Assembly: GCA_942491145.1 (NCBI GenBank)
Contig: CALOBC010000029.1
Location: 124,001 to 188,000 of the forward strand
Source: CAXQUZ01 sp942491145
GTDB lineage: Bacteria > Myxococcota_A > UBA796 > UBA2385
DNA length: 64,000 bases
Reading direction: 5' to 3'
The position numbers and the translations under genes were made by a program. Within the stretch, counting starts at the first letter, position 1; every line of letters begins with the position of its first letter. Below, in pieces: positions 8,730-17,186 of the stretch. The notes under the pieces are model-generated. The model saw only the letters and a program-made list of their open reading frames with translations, searched no databases and was not told the DNA's origin.

Positions 8730-8775
8730 GCGCCCCCCGCCAGAGCCACTCCAGCTCTGACGGGGGGCGTCTTTC
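8730..8775 (+). terminator. Rho-independent terminator, probably bidirectional
   Basis: Arms 8730-8746 and 8754-8770 pair over 17 positions with one internal mismatch and one G-T, around a short loop. The stem is very GC-rich. T-rich CTTTCGTCTT follows on the plus strand. It lies between the convergent rpoA and pfaD-like genes. Confidence 0.85.
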
Positions 8776-8840
8776 GTCTTGACCAACCAGCGCCAGAACA
8801 CCGACCGGCGAGGTGTTCTCGCCGACCGAGGCAGTGCTCC

Positions 8841-10727
8841 CTACACGCCCAGCCGGACCGCCACAGCTTCCCGCTCCAGCTGGGCCGCGCCGGTCAACAG
8901 TGCCCACGCGATGTCGGCCACCCGGCGGGCTTGCGGTTGCGAAAGCGGTCCGCCCTCGGCCCAAGCGTTGAACGCCCCCATGGAGGGGCCACACCAGATC
9001 TGGTAGTCCCGGGCCCGGCCCGCTTCTCCCGTGCGCGCCCACCGGCTCGACATGCCCAGGTACCAGCGGAAGACCAGGGCCATCTTCAGCTTGGGGTCCT
9101 GGCGTGCACGCTCCGCCCGCGCGGGCTCCCGCGCTTGCCAGAACGCCTCGGTCTCGGTCCAGATCTCTGCGATGGGGCGGCCGAGCGTGCTGCGCTCCAG
9201 CTTGGCCCGCAGGGCATCGGGAATGTCGTCCAGTCCGTCATACTCGCGGTACACCTCGTACAGGCGACGGGCCCGCTGAGCATACATCGTCCCCCGGGAC
9301 AGCACCTGGACCTGCGCGCCGAGCTCAAACATGTCGGGCGCAGGCCCTTGGGCCACATCGGCCATCGTGGCCTCAGCGAGCATGGTCTTCACCCGATCGC
9401 TGGTGCCCGCCTCCACCGTCGACTGGTTGATGGAGCCGGTGAGCACGTAGTCGGCGCCCAAGGCAAACGCCGCATGCACCGACGCCGGCGTGCCCAATCC
9501 CCCCGCGGCCCCGATGCGGGGGTGAATCCCCCGAGCTGCATAGCCATGGGTCACCACGAGGCGGTCGCGCAGGTCCCGAAACAAGGGGACCAACACCATC
9601 AGCGCCCGTCGGTCGGTGTGTCCGCCAGAGTCGGCTTCGGCGGTGATGTCTTCCGCGACGGGCAGCGTGGCCGCGAGCTTGGCCTGCTCTGGCGTCAAGG
9701 CACCCCGCTCCACCAACACATCGAGCAAGCTGGCCGGTGGCGGGGCCAGGAAGCGCTCCGCCACTTCGGTTCGGCTGACCTTGGCGAACACCGGGCGCAG
9801 GCCCGTGACCCCACCCCCGGGGGCCGGCTGCAGACCACCAAATCGGTAGCGCAAGACGGCCGGCGTGAGCGTCATGAACGCACTCGCCGAGATCGCGGGA
9901 ACACCCCGCTTGAGGTACAGATCGACGGTGCGTTCTTCGACGGCGGGCTCGTCGGGGTTGTGCAGCAGGTTGGCCCCCCACGGTGCTCCCGCCGGCAGGG
10001 CCGCCTGGATCTCGGCCAGCGCAGCATCGACCTGGGTCAGCGGCAGTCCACCGGCCCCAAAGAACGCAAGCAGCTGCTGGCGAGCCATCGCGATGACCAG
10101 CGGCGCCGAAGCGATGCCCCCTGCCATCGCGCCCGCCACATAGGCAGCCCGCACACCGTGGGCACGGCAGAAGGCAGCGCTTCCGAGCGCAGTCGCCGGG
10201 ACCGCCGGGACCACCCCCTCCGGTCGGCCGGGCGCGCCCCCCATCGGATAGAGCTGCCCCTTGAAGACCTCGTGAGCATGGTCAATGTCTGCGAGGGCGG
10301 CAGCGCGGTCGAGGGGACGAGCGGCCACACCCACTGGCGCGCTTGGGCGGACCGGGTCCACCACTGGCAAGGCACCGCCGCCGGGCAGGGGCACCTCGAC
10401 AAGGGGCACTGGCAGACGATCTTCGTAGGTCGGCCCGTCCGCCCAAGTCACCCGAACCGTGCCGGTCTGCCCCACCCGCCGCAGCTCCAGAGCACAGCCT
10501 GGGTCGCGCAAGTGGAGCGTCTCCCCATCGTGGAGGGCACCCAGTGCTGGCCGAAGTCCAGCCCGCTCCACACCTTGCGCGAGCCCTCCGCCAGAGCCCT
10601 CCACCGTCGCCGAGGCGCCCGGCCCTGCGTCCAGGGTCGCCTGCGCCGCGCCATACGCCACACGGATTGCATCGAGTCGCGCAGAAGCCCCATGGGTGGG
10701 GGCATCACCTTGTGTTCCGGCCGACAT
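8841..10727 (-). CDS. PfaD family enoyl reductase (PUFA / polyketide synthase type)
   Basis: FMN-dependent trans-acting enoyl reductase of the type used by polyunsaturated fatty-acid synthases and trans-AT polyketide synthases. The 628-residue protein contains the family hallmarks YPMGGAPGRPEGVVP-like insert, VAGAMAGGIASA, the NLLHNPDEPAVEE segment, SASAFM, and the flavin-phosphate site AAGGLGTPASVHAAFALGA followed by LTGSINQSTVEAGTSD. The start at 10727 is preceded by AGGAGG. The N-terminus carries roughly 100 residues more than the usual PfaD of about 540. No PfaA, B or C or polyketide synthase gene is nearby. It ends convergent with rpoA. Confidence 0.88.
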   Translation of the reverse strand: MSAGTQGDAPTHGASARLDAIRVAYGAAQATLDAGPGASATVEGSGGGLAQGVERAGLRPALGALHDGETLHLRDPGCALELRRVGQTGTVRVTWADGPTYEDRLPVPLVEVPLPGGGALPVVDPVRPSAPVGVAARPLDRAAALADIDHAHEVFKGQLYPMGGAPGRPEGVVPAVPATALGSAAFCRAHGVRAAYVAGAMAGGIASAPLVIAMARQQLLAFFGAGGLPLTQVDAALAEIQAALPAGAPWGANLLHNPDEPAVEERTVDLYLKRGVPAISASAFMTLTPAVLRYRFGGLQPAPGGGVTGLRPVFAKVSRTEVAERFLAPPPASLLDVLVERGALTPEQAKLAATLPVAEDITAEADSGGHTDRRALMVLVPLFRDLRDRLVVTHGYAARGIHPRIGAAGGLGTPASVHAAFALGADYVLTGSINQSTVEAGTSDRVKTMLAEATMADVAQGPAPDMFELGAQVQVLSRGTMYAQRARRLYEVYREYDGLDDIPDALRAKLERSTLGRPIAEIWTETEAFWQAREPARAERARQDPKLKMALVFRWYLGMSSRWARTGEAGRARDYQIWCGPSMGAFNAWAEGGPLSQPQARRVADIAWALLTGAAQLEREAVAVRLGV

Positions 10728-10766
10728 GGGCTCCTCCTGCAACCGCCGTCCGGTCGCCGGCGTCCG

Positions 10767-11471
10767 CTAACGGGCTGGGTGGCCCTCCGGCGCCCGAGTG
10801 AGCCAGGTCGTGTCGTTCACCCGCGCTTCAATCCCTTCGAAAAAGCGCCCCACGTGCAGCCCATCGGCGAGCCCGTGGTGCACCTGAATCGACACCGGCG
10901 TCACCACGCGGGTGCCCCTGGCGCCTTCAATGCGCGAGAACCGGCCCCAGGTGATGCGGGGAATGCTGTCAACGCGCGGCCGCCAGGACGCATGCTGGAA
11001 GCCTGTGAAGTGGACCCAGGGCACGCAGGAGACATAGAGCAGGTCGTCCACGTCCAGACCCTCGGCACCCAAGCCGCCGTCACTGGGGCGCTTCAGCTCG
11101 GCACCCACCGCCGCCTCGAAGCGGTCAAAGTCACCGTCGTGGCGCACCCCGCGGTACTCGTACTGCTCGCCGACCAAGGTCGTGAACGACGGATGGACCG
11201 TCCGGTGGCGCACCACGGCCTCTCCGCGGATGCGGGTGCGAAGCTCGGGAATGCTGTTGGCCACCCACGTCACGGCATGAAGCATCGCCGCAAAGCGAGA
11301 GCGTCCGCTCGCCCCAGCTGCCCCGTGCATCACCGTGATGTCCACGTCCGCAACAATGTGAAAGTGGGGATTGTCGAAGTCCCGGAAGAACGCAAGGTGC
11401 TTGGCGCGCGGCCAGGACTTGAGATCCACATGCTCCAGCCCAGGCTCTTGCACCATCATCCGTTCCCCCAT
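10767..11471 (-). CDS. Chloramphenicol-acetyltransferase-fold (CatA-like) acyltransferase
   Basis: A 234-residue protein of the trimeric CAT family, whose members move an acetyl group from acetyl-CoA to a hydroxyl. The catalytic motif HHGLADG is at residues 198-204, with the general-base His199 and the structural Asp. Other family features are the N-terminal FFRDFDNPHFHI-like strand and the hydrophobic SIPRITWGRFS segment. Standard resistance enzymes read HHxxxDGxH, which agrees. Whether the substrate is chloramphenicol is unknown; many chromosomal homologues have other roles. It ends 40 bases upstream of the PfaD-like gene on the same strand, so co-transcription is plausible. An alternative ATG lies at 11459. 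Confidence 0.85.
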   Translation of the reverse strand: MGERMMVQEPGLEHVDLKSWPRAKHLAFFRDFDNPHFHIVADVDITVMHGAAGASGRSRFAAMLHAVTWVANSIPELRTRIRGEAVVRHRTVHPSFTTLVGEQYEYRGVRHDGDFDRFEAAVGAELKRPSDGGLGAEGLDVDDLLYVSCVPWVHFTGFQHASWRPRVDSIPRITWGRFSRIEGARGTRVVTPVSIQVHHGLADGLHVGRFFEGIEARVNDTTWLTRAPEGHPAR

Positions 11472-11668
11472 CCGCCCCGGGACCCGCCCCGCCGTCGCGG
11501 CTCATGGGCGCCTATCCCCTTGCCCCCACGGTCGCTCTGGGCCGGGGTGTGGCCCGCGAAGGCCCACTCGCGCTACTGTGCAACCCCGCCTCTGTTCCCT
11601 GCCCTTGACCGCGGCCCCCACGCCAGCTCTCTGGCCGCGCACTCCACCGCACCGCCCCCCGCCTGACC

Positions 11669-14008
11669 ATGCCCACCGCACCGGACATCGAGCCGGTCGC
11701 CCTCCACGAGGCGACCCGGCACCGCTACCTCAACTACGCCCTCAGTGTCATCACCAGCCGCGCCCTGCCGGACGTGCGAGATGGCCTGAAGCCCGTCCAA
11801 AGGCGCATTCTCTATGCGATGGACGCCAACCTAAAGCTGCGCCCGGACTCTCGATTCCGCAAGAGCGCTGCGGTGGTTGGCGAAGTAATGGCCAAGTACC
11901 ATCCGCACGGCGATCAGAGCATCTACGACGCGCTGGTCCGCATGGCCCAGCCGTTCTCCTTGCGACACCCGCTGGTGGATGGTCAGGGCAACTTCGGTTC
12001 GCTCGACGGGGATCCCCCGGCAGCGATGCGGTACACCGAGTGCAAGCTGCAGCCCCTCGCCATGGAGCTGCTCAGCGAGATCGGCCAGCGCACCGTCGAC
12101 TTCCGGCCCAACTACGACGGCCAGCACGATGAACCTGTGGTCCTCCCCGCTCAGCTCCCCCAGCTCCTGATCAACGGCGCTGAGGGGATTGCCGTCGGCA
12201 TGGCGACCCGCATTCCGCCCCACAACCTGGGCGAAGTGGTCGATGCGTGCGTGTCGATGATCGACGACCCCAACGTCGAGATTTCCACCCTCTGCAAGCT
12301 TGTCAAAGGCCCCGACTTCCCCACCGGCGGCGTCATCCTCGACGACCCGGAAGCCATCGCGTCCATCTATGAGACCGGTGGCGGCAGCCTGCATGTCCAG
12401 AGCCGCTGGACCACCGAGAAGAGCGGTCGCAAGGACCATGCCATCATCACCGAGATCCCCTACAGCGTGAACAAGGCCACGCTGGTCGAGCGCATCGGTG
12501 GGCTGGTCGCCGACCGGAAGCTGCCCCAAGTGGTCGACGTGAGGGACGAGAGCACCGACGTGGTGCGCATTGTCCTCGAGCTGCGCAGCGCCGGTGATGC
12601 GGCCGCCGCAATGGCCTACATCTTCAAGCACACCCCGGCCCAGACCACGTGGCCGGCCAACCTGACGTGCTTGATTCCCGACAAGGGCTTCTCCCACCCG
12701 ATTCCGGTGCGTGCCGACCTGCGCACCATCATTCGGGCGTGGCTCGACTTCCGCCTGGAGACGGTCACTCGACGCTTCCAGTACGAGCTCGAGAAGCTGC
12801 TGGAGCGCATCCACATCCTCGAGGGCTTCGCCGCCATCTTCGCGGACTTGGACCTCGCCATCTTGTTGATTCGTGAGTCCGAGGGCCGCCGCGACGCCCG
12901 CGACAAGCTCATGGAACACTTCGACATCGACGACATCCAGGCCGACAAGGTGCTGGAGCTGCAGCTCTACCGCCTCGCAAAGCTGCCGGTGGCCGACATC
13001 CTCGACGAGCTTGAGCAGAAGCGGGAGCGCGCTGCCGAGATCCAGGCCGTCCTCGACTCCCAAGTGGAGCTGTGGTCCCATGTCCGTCGGGAGCTGGTCG
13101 ACCTGCGCCAGCAGTACGCCGAGCCCCGCCGCACCACCCTCGGCGCCGCGGCCGCACCCGACGTCGAGTACGAAGAAGCCGACTACATCGTGTCCGAAGA
13201 GGCCTTCCTCATCGTGACCCGCGAGGGCTGGATCAAGCGCCAGGGCTCGTTCACCGAGCTGGACCGCATCCGCACCCGAGAGGGCGATGAGATCGGGTGG
13301 CTGCTGCCTGGAAACACCCGCAGCACGGTCACCTTCTTCTCGGACCAGGGCTCGGCGTACGGCATGCGCATGACCGACGTGCCCGCGACCACCGGCTACG
13401 GCGACCCGCTCCAAAAATTCTTCAAGCTGACCGATGGCGAGAAGATTGCCGGCGTGGTGCTTCACGACGAAGCGTCGATGCCCAAGCTGTCGCCATTCGT
13501 CGAAGTGGAGGACGTGGGCGCCCCCGACCTCGCGCCGCCCCACGGCGTCGCGGTGACCGTCGAAGGGCGGGTGCTTCGGTTCCCCCTCGCGCTGCACGCC
13601 GAGCCTTCCCAGCGCACGGGTCGTCGTTTCATGCGCGTGGACACCGGTGAACAGGGCGTTCTCATCGTCGGCATCAGTGTCGGTGGCGAGCACTTGAGCG
13701 TCGCCACCCACGACGGCAATGCGTTGTGCTTCCCCGTCACCGAGGCGGGCATCCGCAAGGCCGCTGCCCGGGGCATGCAAGCCATCAAGCTCAAAGACGG
13801 AGACAGCGTGCTGGCCGCCGCCGTGGTGTTCGGGGACGACGTCGGGGTCGAGGTTGTCACCAATCGCGGGCGGGAAGTCCGGGTGGACGCCAAGCACTAC
13901 CTGGGCAGCCGGGCCAGCCGGGGCACCGCCGTCATTCGCCGGGGAGGCTTCGCCGAGTGGCGCCGAGGTCCAGTCCGGGGCGACCTGCTCAACCAAGGCG
14001 AGGAGTAG
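11669..14008 (+). CDS. parC: DNA topoisomerase IV subunit A
   Basis: Breakage-reunion subunit of the type IIA enzyme that decatenates daughter chromosomes. In the 779-residue protein the DVRDGLKPVQRRILYAM motif is at residues 35-51 and the catalytic tyrosine is Tyr122 in AAMRYTE. The quinolone-determining stretch reads HPHGDQSIYD, with Gln83 where many enzymes have Ser. I see no GyrA box (QRRGGxG) in the C-terminal domain, which favours ParC over GyrA. The ATG at 11669 has no recognisable purine-rich motif; its leader is C-rich. Three bases separate its stop from parE, so the two form an operon. Confidence 0.93.
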   Translation: MPTAPDIEPVALHEATRHRYLNYALSVITSRALPDVRDGLKPVQRRILYAMDANLKLRPDSRFRKSAAVVGEVMAKYHPHGDQSIYDALVRMAQPFSLRHPLVDGQGNFGSLDGDPPAAMRYTECKLQPLAMELLSEIGQRTVDFRPNYDGQHDEPVVLPAQLPQLLINGAEGIAVGMATRIPPHNLGEVVDACVSMIDDPNVEISTLCKLVKGPDFPTGGVILDDPEAIASIYETGGGSLHVQSRWTTEKSGRKDHAIITEIPYSVNKATLVERIGGLVADRKLPQVVDVRDESTDVVRIVLELRSAGDAAAAMAYIFKHTPAQTTWPANLTCLIPDKGFSHPIPVRADLRTIIRAWLDFRLETVTRRFQYELEKLLERIHILEGFAAIFADLDLAILLIRESEGRRDARDKLMEHFDIDDIQADKVLELQLYRLAKLPVADILDELEQKRERAAEIQAVLDSQVELWSHVRRELVDLRQQYAEPRRTTLGAAAAPDVEYEEADYIVSEEAFLIVTREGWIKRQGSFTELDRIRTREGDEIGWLLPGNTRSTVTFFSDQGSAYGMRMTDVPATTGYGDPLQKFFKLTDGEKIAGVVLHDEASMPKLSPFVEVEDVGAPDLAPPHGVAVTVEGRVLRFPLALHAEPSQRTGRRFMRVDTGEQGVLIVGISVGGEHLSVATHDGNALCFPVTEAGIRKAAARGMQAIKLKDGDSVLAAAVVFGDDVGVEVVTNRGREVRVDAKHYLGSRASRGTAVIRRGGFAEWRRGPVRGDLLNQGEE

Positions 14009-14011
14009 GCC

Positions 14012-15925
14012 ATGACCAAGCGCTACACCGCCGCCGACATTGAGCAGCTCGAAGGCATCGACCACGTCCGGCGACGTCCGGGCATGTACATCGGCGGCAC
14101 CGACGAGTCCGGCTTCCACCACCTGCTGTGGGAAGTCGTCGACAATGCCGTCGACGAGGCCATGAACGGCCATGCCAGCCTCATCAAGGTCACCCTCGAA
14201 GCCGACGGCCGCACGGTCAGCGTCAGCGACAACGGCCGGGGCATCCCCGTCGACAAACACCCGAAGACCGGCAAGTCGGGGCTGGAAGTCATCCTCACCA
14301 GCCTGTTCTCGGGCGCCAAGTTCGACAACAAGCAGTACGCCGCTGCGGGGGGTCTGCACGGTGTGGGCGCGGCGGTCGTCAACGCCCTGTCCGAGCAGCT
14401 AGAGGCGACGGTGCTCCGGGACGGCGGCACCTGGCATCAGGTCTTCCGCCGTGGGCGGCCCCGGGGCGGCATCGTCCGCCAGGGCAACAGCCGTGGGTCC
14501 GGGTCCACCCTGCGCTTCACGCCCGATCCCGAGATCTTTGGTGAGCAGAGCTTCGACTCCCAGACCATTGTCGAGCACCTGGAGATCAGCACCTTCCTGA
14601 ACCGTGGCCTGCGGGTGGTCTTTGACGACCAGTCCACAGGCACGAAGCACGACTTCCACCACGAGGGTGGGGTTGGTGACTTCCTCAAGCGGGTGGTGAC
14701 CGAAGCCAAGGTCCAGCCGTCCACGGACGCCACCTTCGCCCTGACCAAAGACAGCGACCCGCGGCTCGACATCGCGGTGTGCTGGACCGACGCCCCCCGC
14801 GAGAAGGTCCAGACCTTCGTCAACGGCATCCCCACCCGCCAGGGCGGCACCCACGAACAAGGCCTCAAGGACAGCATTGTCAAGGCGGTCCGCTCGTGGT
14901 TGGTGGTGCACGAGGGTGTAGTCCCCAAGTCGATCAAGCTCACGGCCGAGGACATCCGCGAGGGGGTCTTTGCCATCGGCAGCATCTTTGTTGCGCGGCC
15001 CCAGTTTCAGGGCCAGACGAAGGACCGGCTGAACAACCCTGAAGTGCGCTCTCAAGTGGAAAGCTTGGTGCGCCCCGCGCTGGAGCGGTGGCTGCTGGAG
15101 AACCCCAGCCAAGCCGACGCCATCGTCAGCCGCATCGTGCTCGCCGCCAAAGCCCGCATGGCCAGCCGGGAGGCGACCAGCCAAGTGCGCCGCAAGTCCG
15201 CGGTCAGCCGCCGCCTGAACCTGCCCGGCAAGCTGGCAGACTGCGCGACATCCGATGCGCGCAAAGCAGAGCTGTTCATCGTTGAGGGCGACAGCGCCGG
15301 CGGCTCGGCCAAGCAAGCCCGGGACCGGCACTTCCAAGCCATCCTGCCGCTGCGAGGCAAGGTGCTCAATGCCGAGCAAGCCAGCTTGAAGAAAGTGGTC
15401 GCCAACAATGAGCTGTCCGACATCGTCAAGGCCCTCGGATGTGGCCTCGGCAAGGACCTGAAGCCCGACCGACTCCGGTACCACAAGATCGTGTTGCTGA
15501 TGGACGCCGACAGCGATGGCCACCACATCGCGACGCTGTTGTTGGCCTTCTTCTACCGCTATCTCAAGCCCCTCATCACCCTCGGTCACGTCTATTTGGC
15601 CCAGCCCCCGCTGTACCGCATCGACGCCGGCAAGAAGACGTGGTGGGCATCCGACGACAAAGAGCGGGCCCGCATCCTCAAGCGCTTGCCGCCCCGGATG
15701 ACGCCCGAGATCAGCCGCTTCAAGGGCCTCGGTGAGATGATGCCGAAGACGCTGTACCAGACGACCATGGACCCCGAGAAGCGGCGTCTGCAGCGGGTGG
15801 ACATCCCCGATGGTGCCCGCCTAGAGACCGAGCAGGTCGTCAGCGATCTGCTCGGAAAAGACCCGAAGACTCGCTTTCGCGAGATCACCCAGTGGATGGG
15901 CATTGTCAAGGATCTGGATGTGTAG
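14012..15925 (+). CDS. parE: DNA topoisomerase IV subunit B
   Basis: ATPase subunit partnering ParC. The 637-residue protein has a GHKL ATPase domain with EVVDNAVDEAMNGHA, DNGRGIPVD and GGLHGVGAAVVNALS. The toprim domain shows EGDSAGGSAKQARDR near residue 425 and the metal site MDADSDGHHI. The DSDGHH form differs from the usual DVDGxH of enterobacterial enzymes. The RFKGLGEMMPKTLYQTTMDP segment closes the C-terminus. The A-before-B order and near-zero spacing favour stoichiometric synthesis with ParC. Assignment as ParE rather than GyrB rests on pairing and length. Confidence 0.93.
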   Translation: MTKRYTAADIEQLEGIDHVRRRPGMYIGGTDESGFHHLLWEVVDNAVDEAMNGHASLIKVTLEADGRTVSVSDNGRGIPVDKHPKTGKSGLEVILTSLFSGAKFDNKQYAAAGGLHGVGAAVVNALSEQLEATVLRDGGTWHQVFRRGRPRGGIVRQGNSRGSGSTLRFTPDPEIFGEQSFDSQTIVEHLEISTFLNRGLRVVFDDQSTGTKHDFHHEGGVGDFLKRVVTEAKVQPSTDATFALTKDSDPRLDIAVCWTDAPREKVQTFVNGIPTRQGGTHEQGLKDSIVKAVRSWLVVHEGVVPKSIKLTAEDIREGVFAIGSIFVARPQFQGQTKDRLNNPEVRSQVESLVRPALERWLLENPSQADAIVSRIVLAAKARMASREATSQVRRKSAVSRRLNLPGKLADCATSDARKAELFIVEGDSAGGSAKQARDRHFQAILPLRGKVLNAEQASLKKVVANNELSDIVKALGCGLGKDLKPDRLRYHKIVLLMDADSDGHHIATLLLAFFYRYLKPLITLGHVYLAQPPLYRIDAGKKTWWASDDKERARILKRLPPRMTPEISRFKGLGEMMPKTLYQTTMDPEKRRLQRVDIPDGARLETEQVVSDLLGKDPKTRFREITQWMGIVKDLDV

Positions 15926-15927
15926 CA

Positions 15928-15958
15928 ACGGCCGGGCGCCTTCAAGGTGCCAGGCCGT
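15928..15958 (+). terminator. Candidate terminator after parE
   Basis: Outer arms ACGGCC (15928-15933) and GGCCGT (15953-15958) enclose an inner GGCGCC/GGTGCC pairing around TTCAA. The hairpin begins three bases after the parE stop. There is no following T tract, so it may be Rho-assisted or only an mRNA-stabilising structure. Confidence 0.4.
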
Positions 15959-16088
15959 GTGGATCCCCTGAACCAGCGGATCCGCGGTGGGTAGCCCCCC
16001 CGGGTGGCCGGCACATCGACCGGCGGATAGCGCCTCAGGAACGAGAAGTACAGGATTCGTGGAACCCGCGCGAGACAACGAGGGCCTC

Positions 16089-17186
16089 ATGTTTGGTTGG
16101 TTCCTGCGGCTCCTTGGCTTCGCCCGAGATGTGCCCTCAAGCGACGCCCCGCCGGCCCCAGCGGCAGCACCGGTGACGAGACCTGGGCAACCCCTCCCGG
16201 TTGTGCCATCTGAAGATGGGTCGGCCGAGCTGCCCGTGTTGGTCGGCGAACAACGCCGGGGCCCGCCCCCCTGGGACCGCTCAACGGTGGCCCCCGCGAT
16301 GGAGCCCACTGTGGTCCGGCGTCGGCTGCGCCAGGAGCTGGAGGCCCTCGCGGCCGAGACTCCCCCGGGCGGCGACCGCGACTTCGCCGAGCGCCTGCTC
16401 AAGCTTGTGGAAAATGACAAGCTCGACCTGCCGCCCTTTCCCGACGTCGCCCGTGAGCTCGATGAGCTGCTACAGCGCACCACCACCGACATCCTCCAGA
16501 TCGCGCGGGTGGTGGAGCGGGACCCTGGGCTGGTGCGCCGCGTGTGGACCCACGCCCGCAGCGCGATGTACAGCTCCGCCCCCCGCAGTCTCCACCACGC
16601 CGTCGCCCGGGTGGGCCTCGACGCCTTGTGGCGGATTGGCATGAGCGTGTGCCTGAACGACACGGTGTTCCGGGTGGAGGGCTACCAGGGCCAAGCCGCC
16701 CAAGTGCGGGAGCACGGCATCATCACCGCCGAGGTGGCGGCCATGATCGCTGGAGAGCGCCGGGGCTCGCTCTACCTTGCGGGCTTGCTGCACGGCGTGG
16801 GCGATCTCATTCTGCTGCGGTGTGCGTCCGACACCAAGCGCAGCGGCCCAAGCCTGGTGATGCTGGCAAAGGTCGGCGACACCACCCGTGCGTCGCTCGG
16901 GGTGCTCGTCGCCCACTCGTGGAAGCTCGACGATGTCGCCGTGGCGGGCATCGGCTTCCACGGGGACGCCGACGGAGCCCCCCGAAGCCAGCAGCGGGGA
17001 GCCCGGATCATCCGCGCCGCTGTGGTGGCGTCGTATGGGGTGCGCCTCAAGGCGGAGGGCATCAGCTATGACAATGCCGATCCTGTCGCGATTATCCAGG
17101 CGCTCGGCTTTGACGGCAACCAAGCGATGGAGCGGGCCTCGACCATCTACGCCGAGCTGCGGGACGCCGAGCCGGCCGACGCCTGA
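16089..17186 (+). CDS. HDOD domain protein, first of a convergent pair
   Basis: A 365-residue protein. The first 110 residues are Pro/Ala-rich and low-complexity. An HDOD domain (a catalytically inactive HD relative, common in signalling proteins) follows from about residue 100 to 300. Visible segments are LPPFPDVARELDELL, ARVVERDPGLVRRVW, SLHHAVARVGLDALWRI and LYLAGLLHGVGDLIL. There is no intact HD pair. The ATG at 16089 is preceded by GAGGG; earlier in-frame starts add non-conserved sequence. It has no effector domain, so its partner is unknown. Its last 40 bases overlap the 3' end of a paralogue on the opposite strand. Confidence 0.85.
   Translation: MFGWFLRLLGFARDVPSSDAPPAPAAAPVTRPGQPLPVVPSEDGSAELPVLVGEQRRGPPPWDRSTVAPAMEPTVVRRRLRQELEALAAETPPGGDRDFAERLLKLVENDKLDLPPFPDVARELDELLQRTTTDILQIARVVERDPGLVRRVWTHARSAMYSSAPRSLHHAVARVGLDALWRIGMSVCLNDTVFRVEGYQGQAAQVREHGIITAEVAAMIAGERRGSLYLAGLLHGVGDLILLRCASDTKRSGPSLVMLAKVGDTTRASLGVLVAHSWKLDDVAVAGIGFHGDADGAPRSQQRGARIIRAAVVASYGVRLKAEGISYDNADPVAIIQALGFDGNQAMERASTIYAELRDAEPADA

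Noticed and set aside
10767..11471. Acquired chloramphenicol resistance cassette
   Set aside because: Base composition matches the neighbours and no mobile element flanks it; a chromosomal acyltransferase is more likely.
8931..11666. Plus-strand frame of over 900 codons opposite the PfaD-like and CAT-like genes
   Set aside because: The translated sequence is a Pro/Arg/His-rich shadow, and the minus strand has clear families with good start sites.
11831..14359. Long minus-strand open frame opposite parC/parE
   Set aside because: Overlaps known ParC/ParE genes entirely and gives a His/Gly-rich, motif-free protein.
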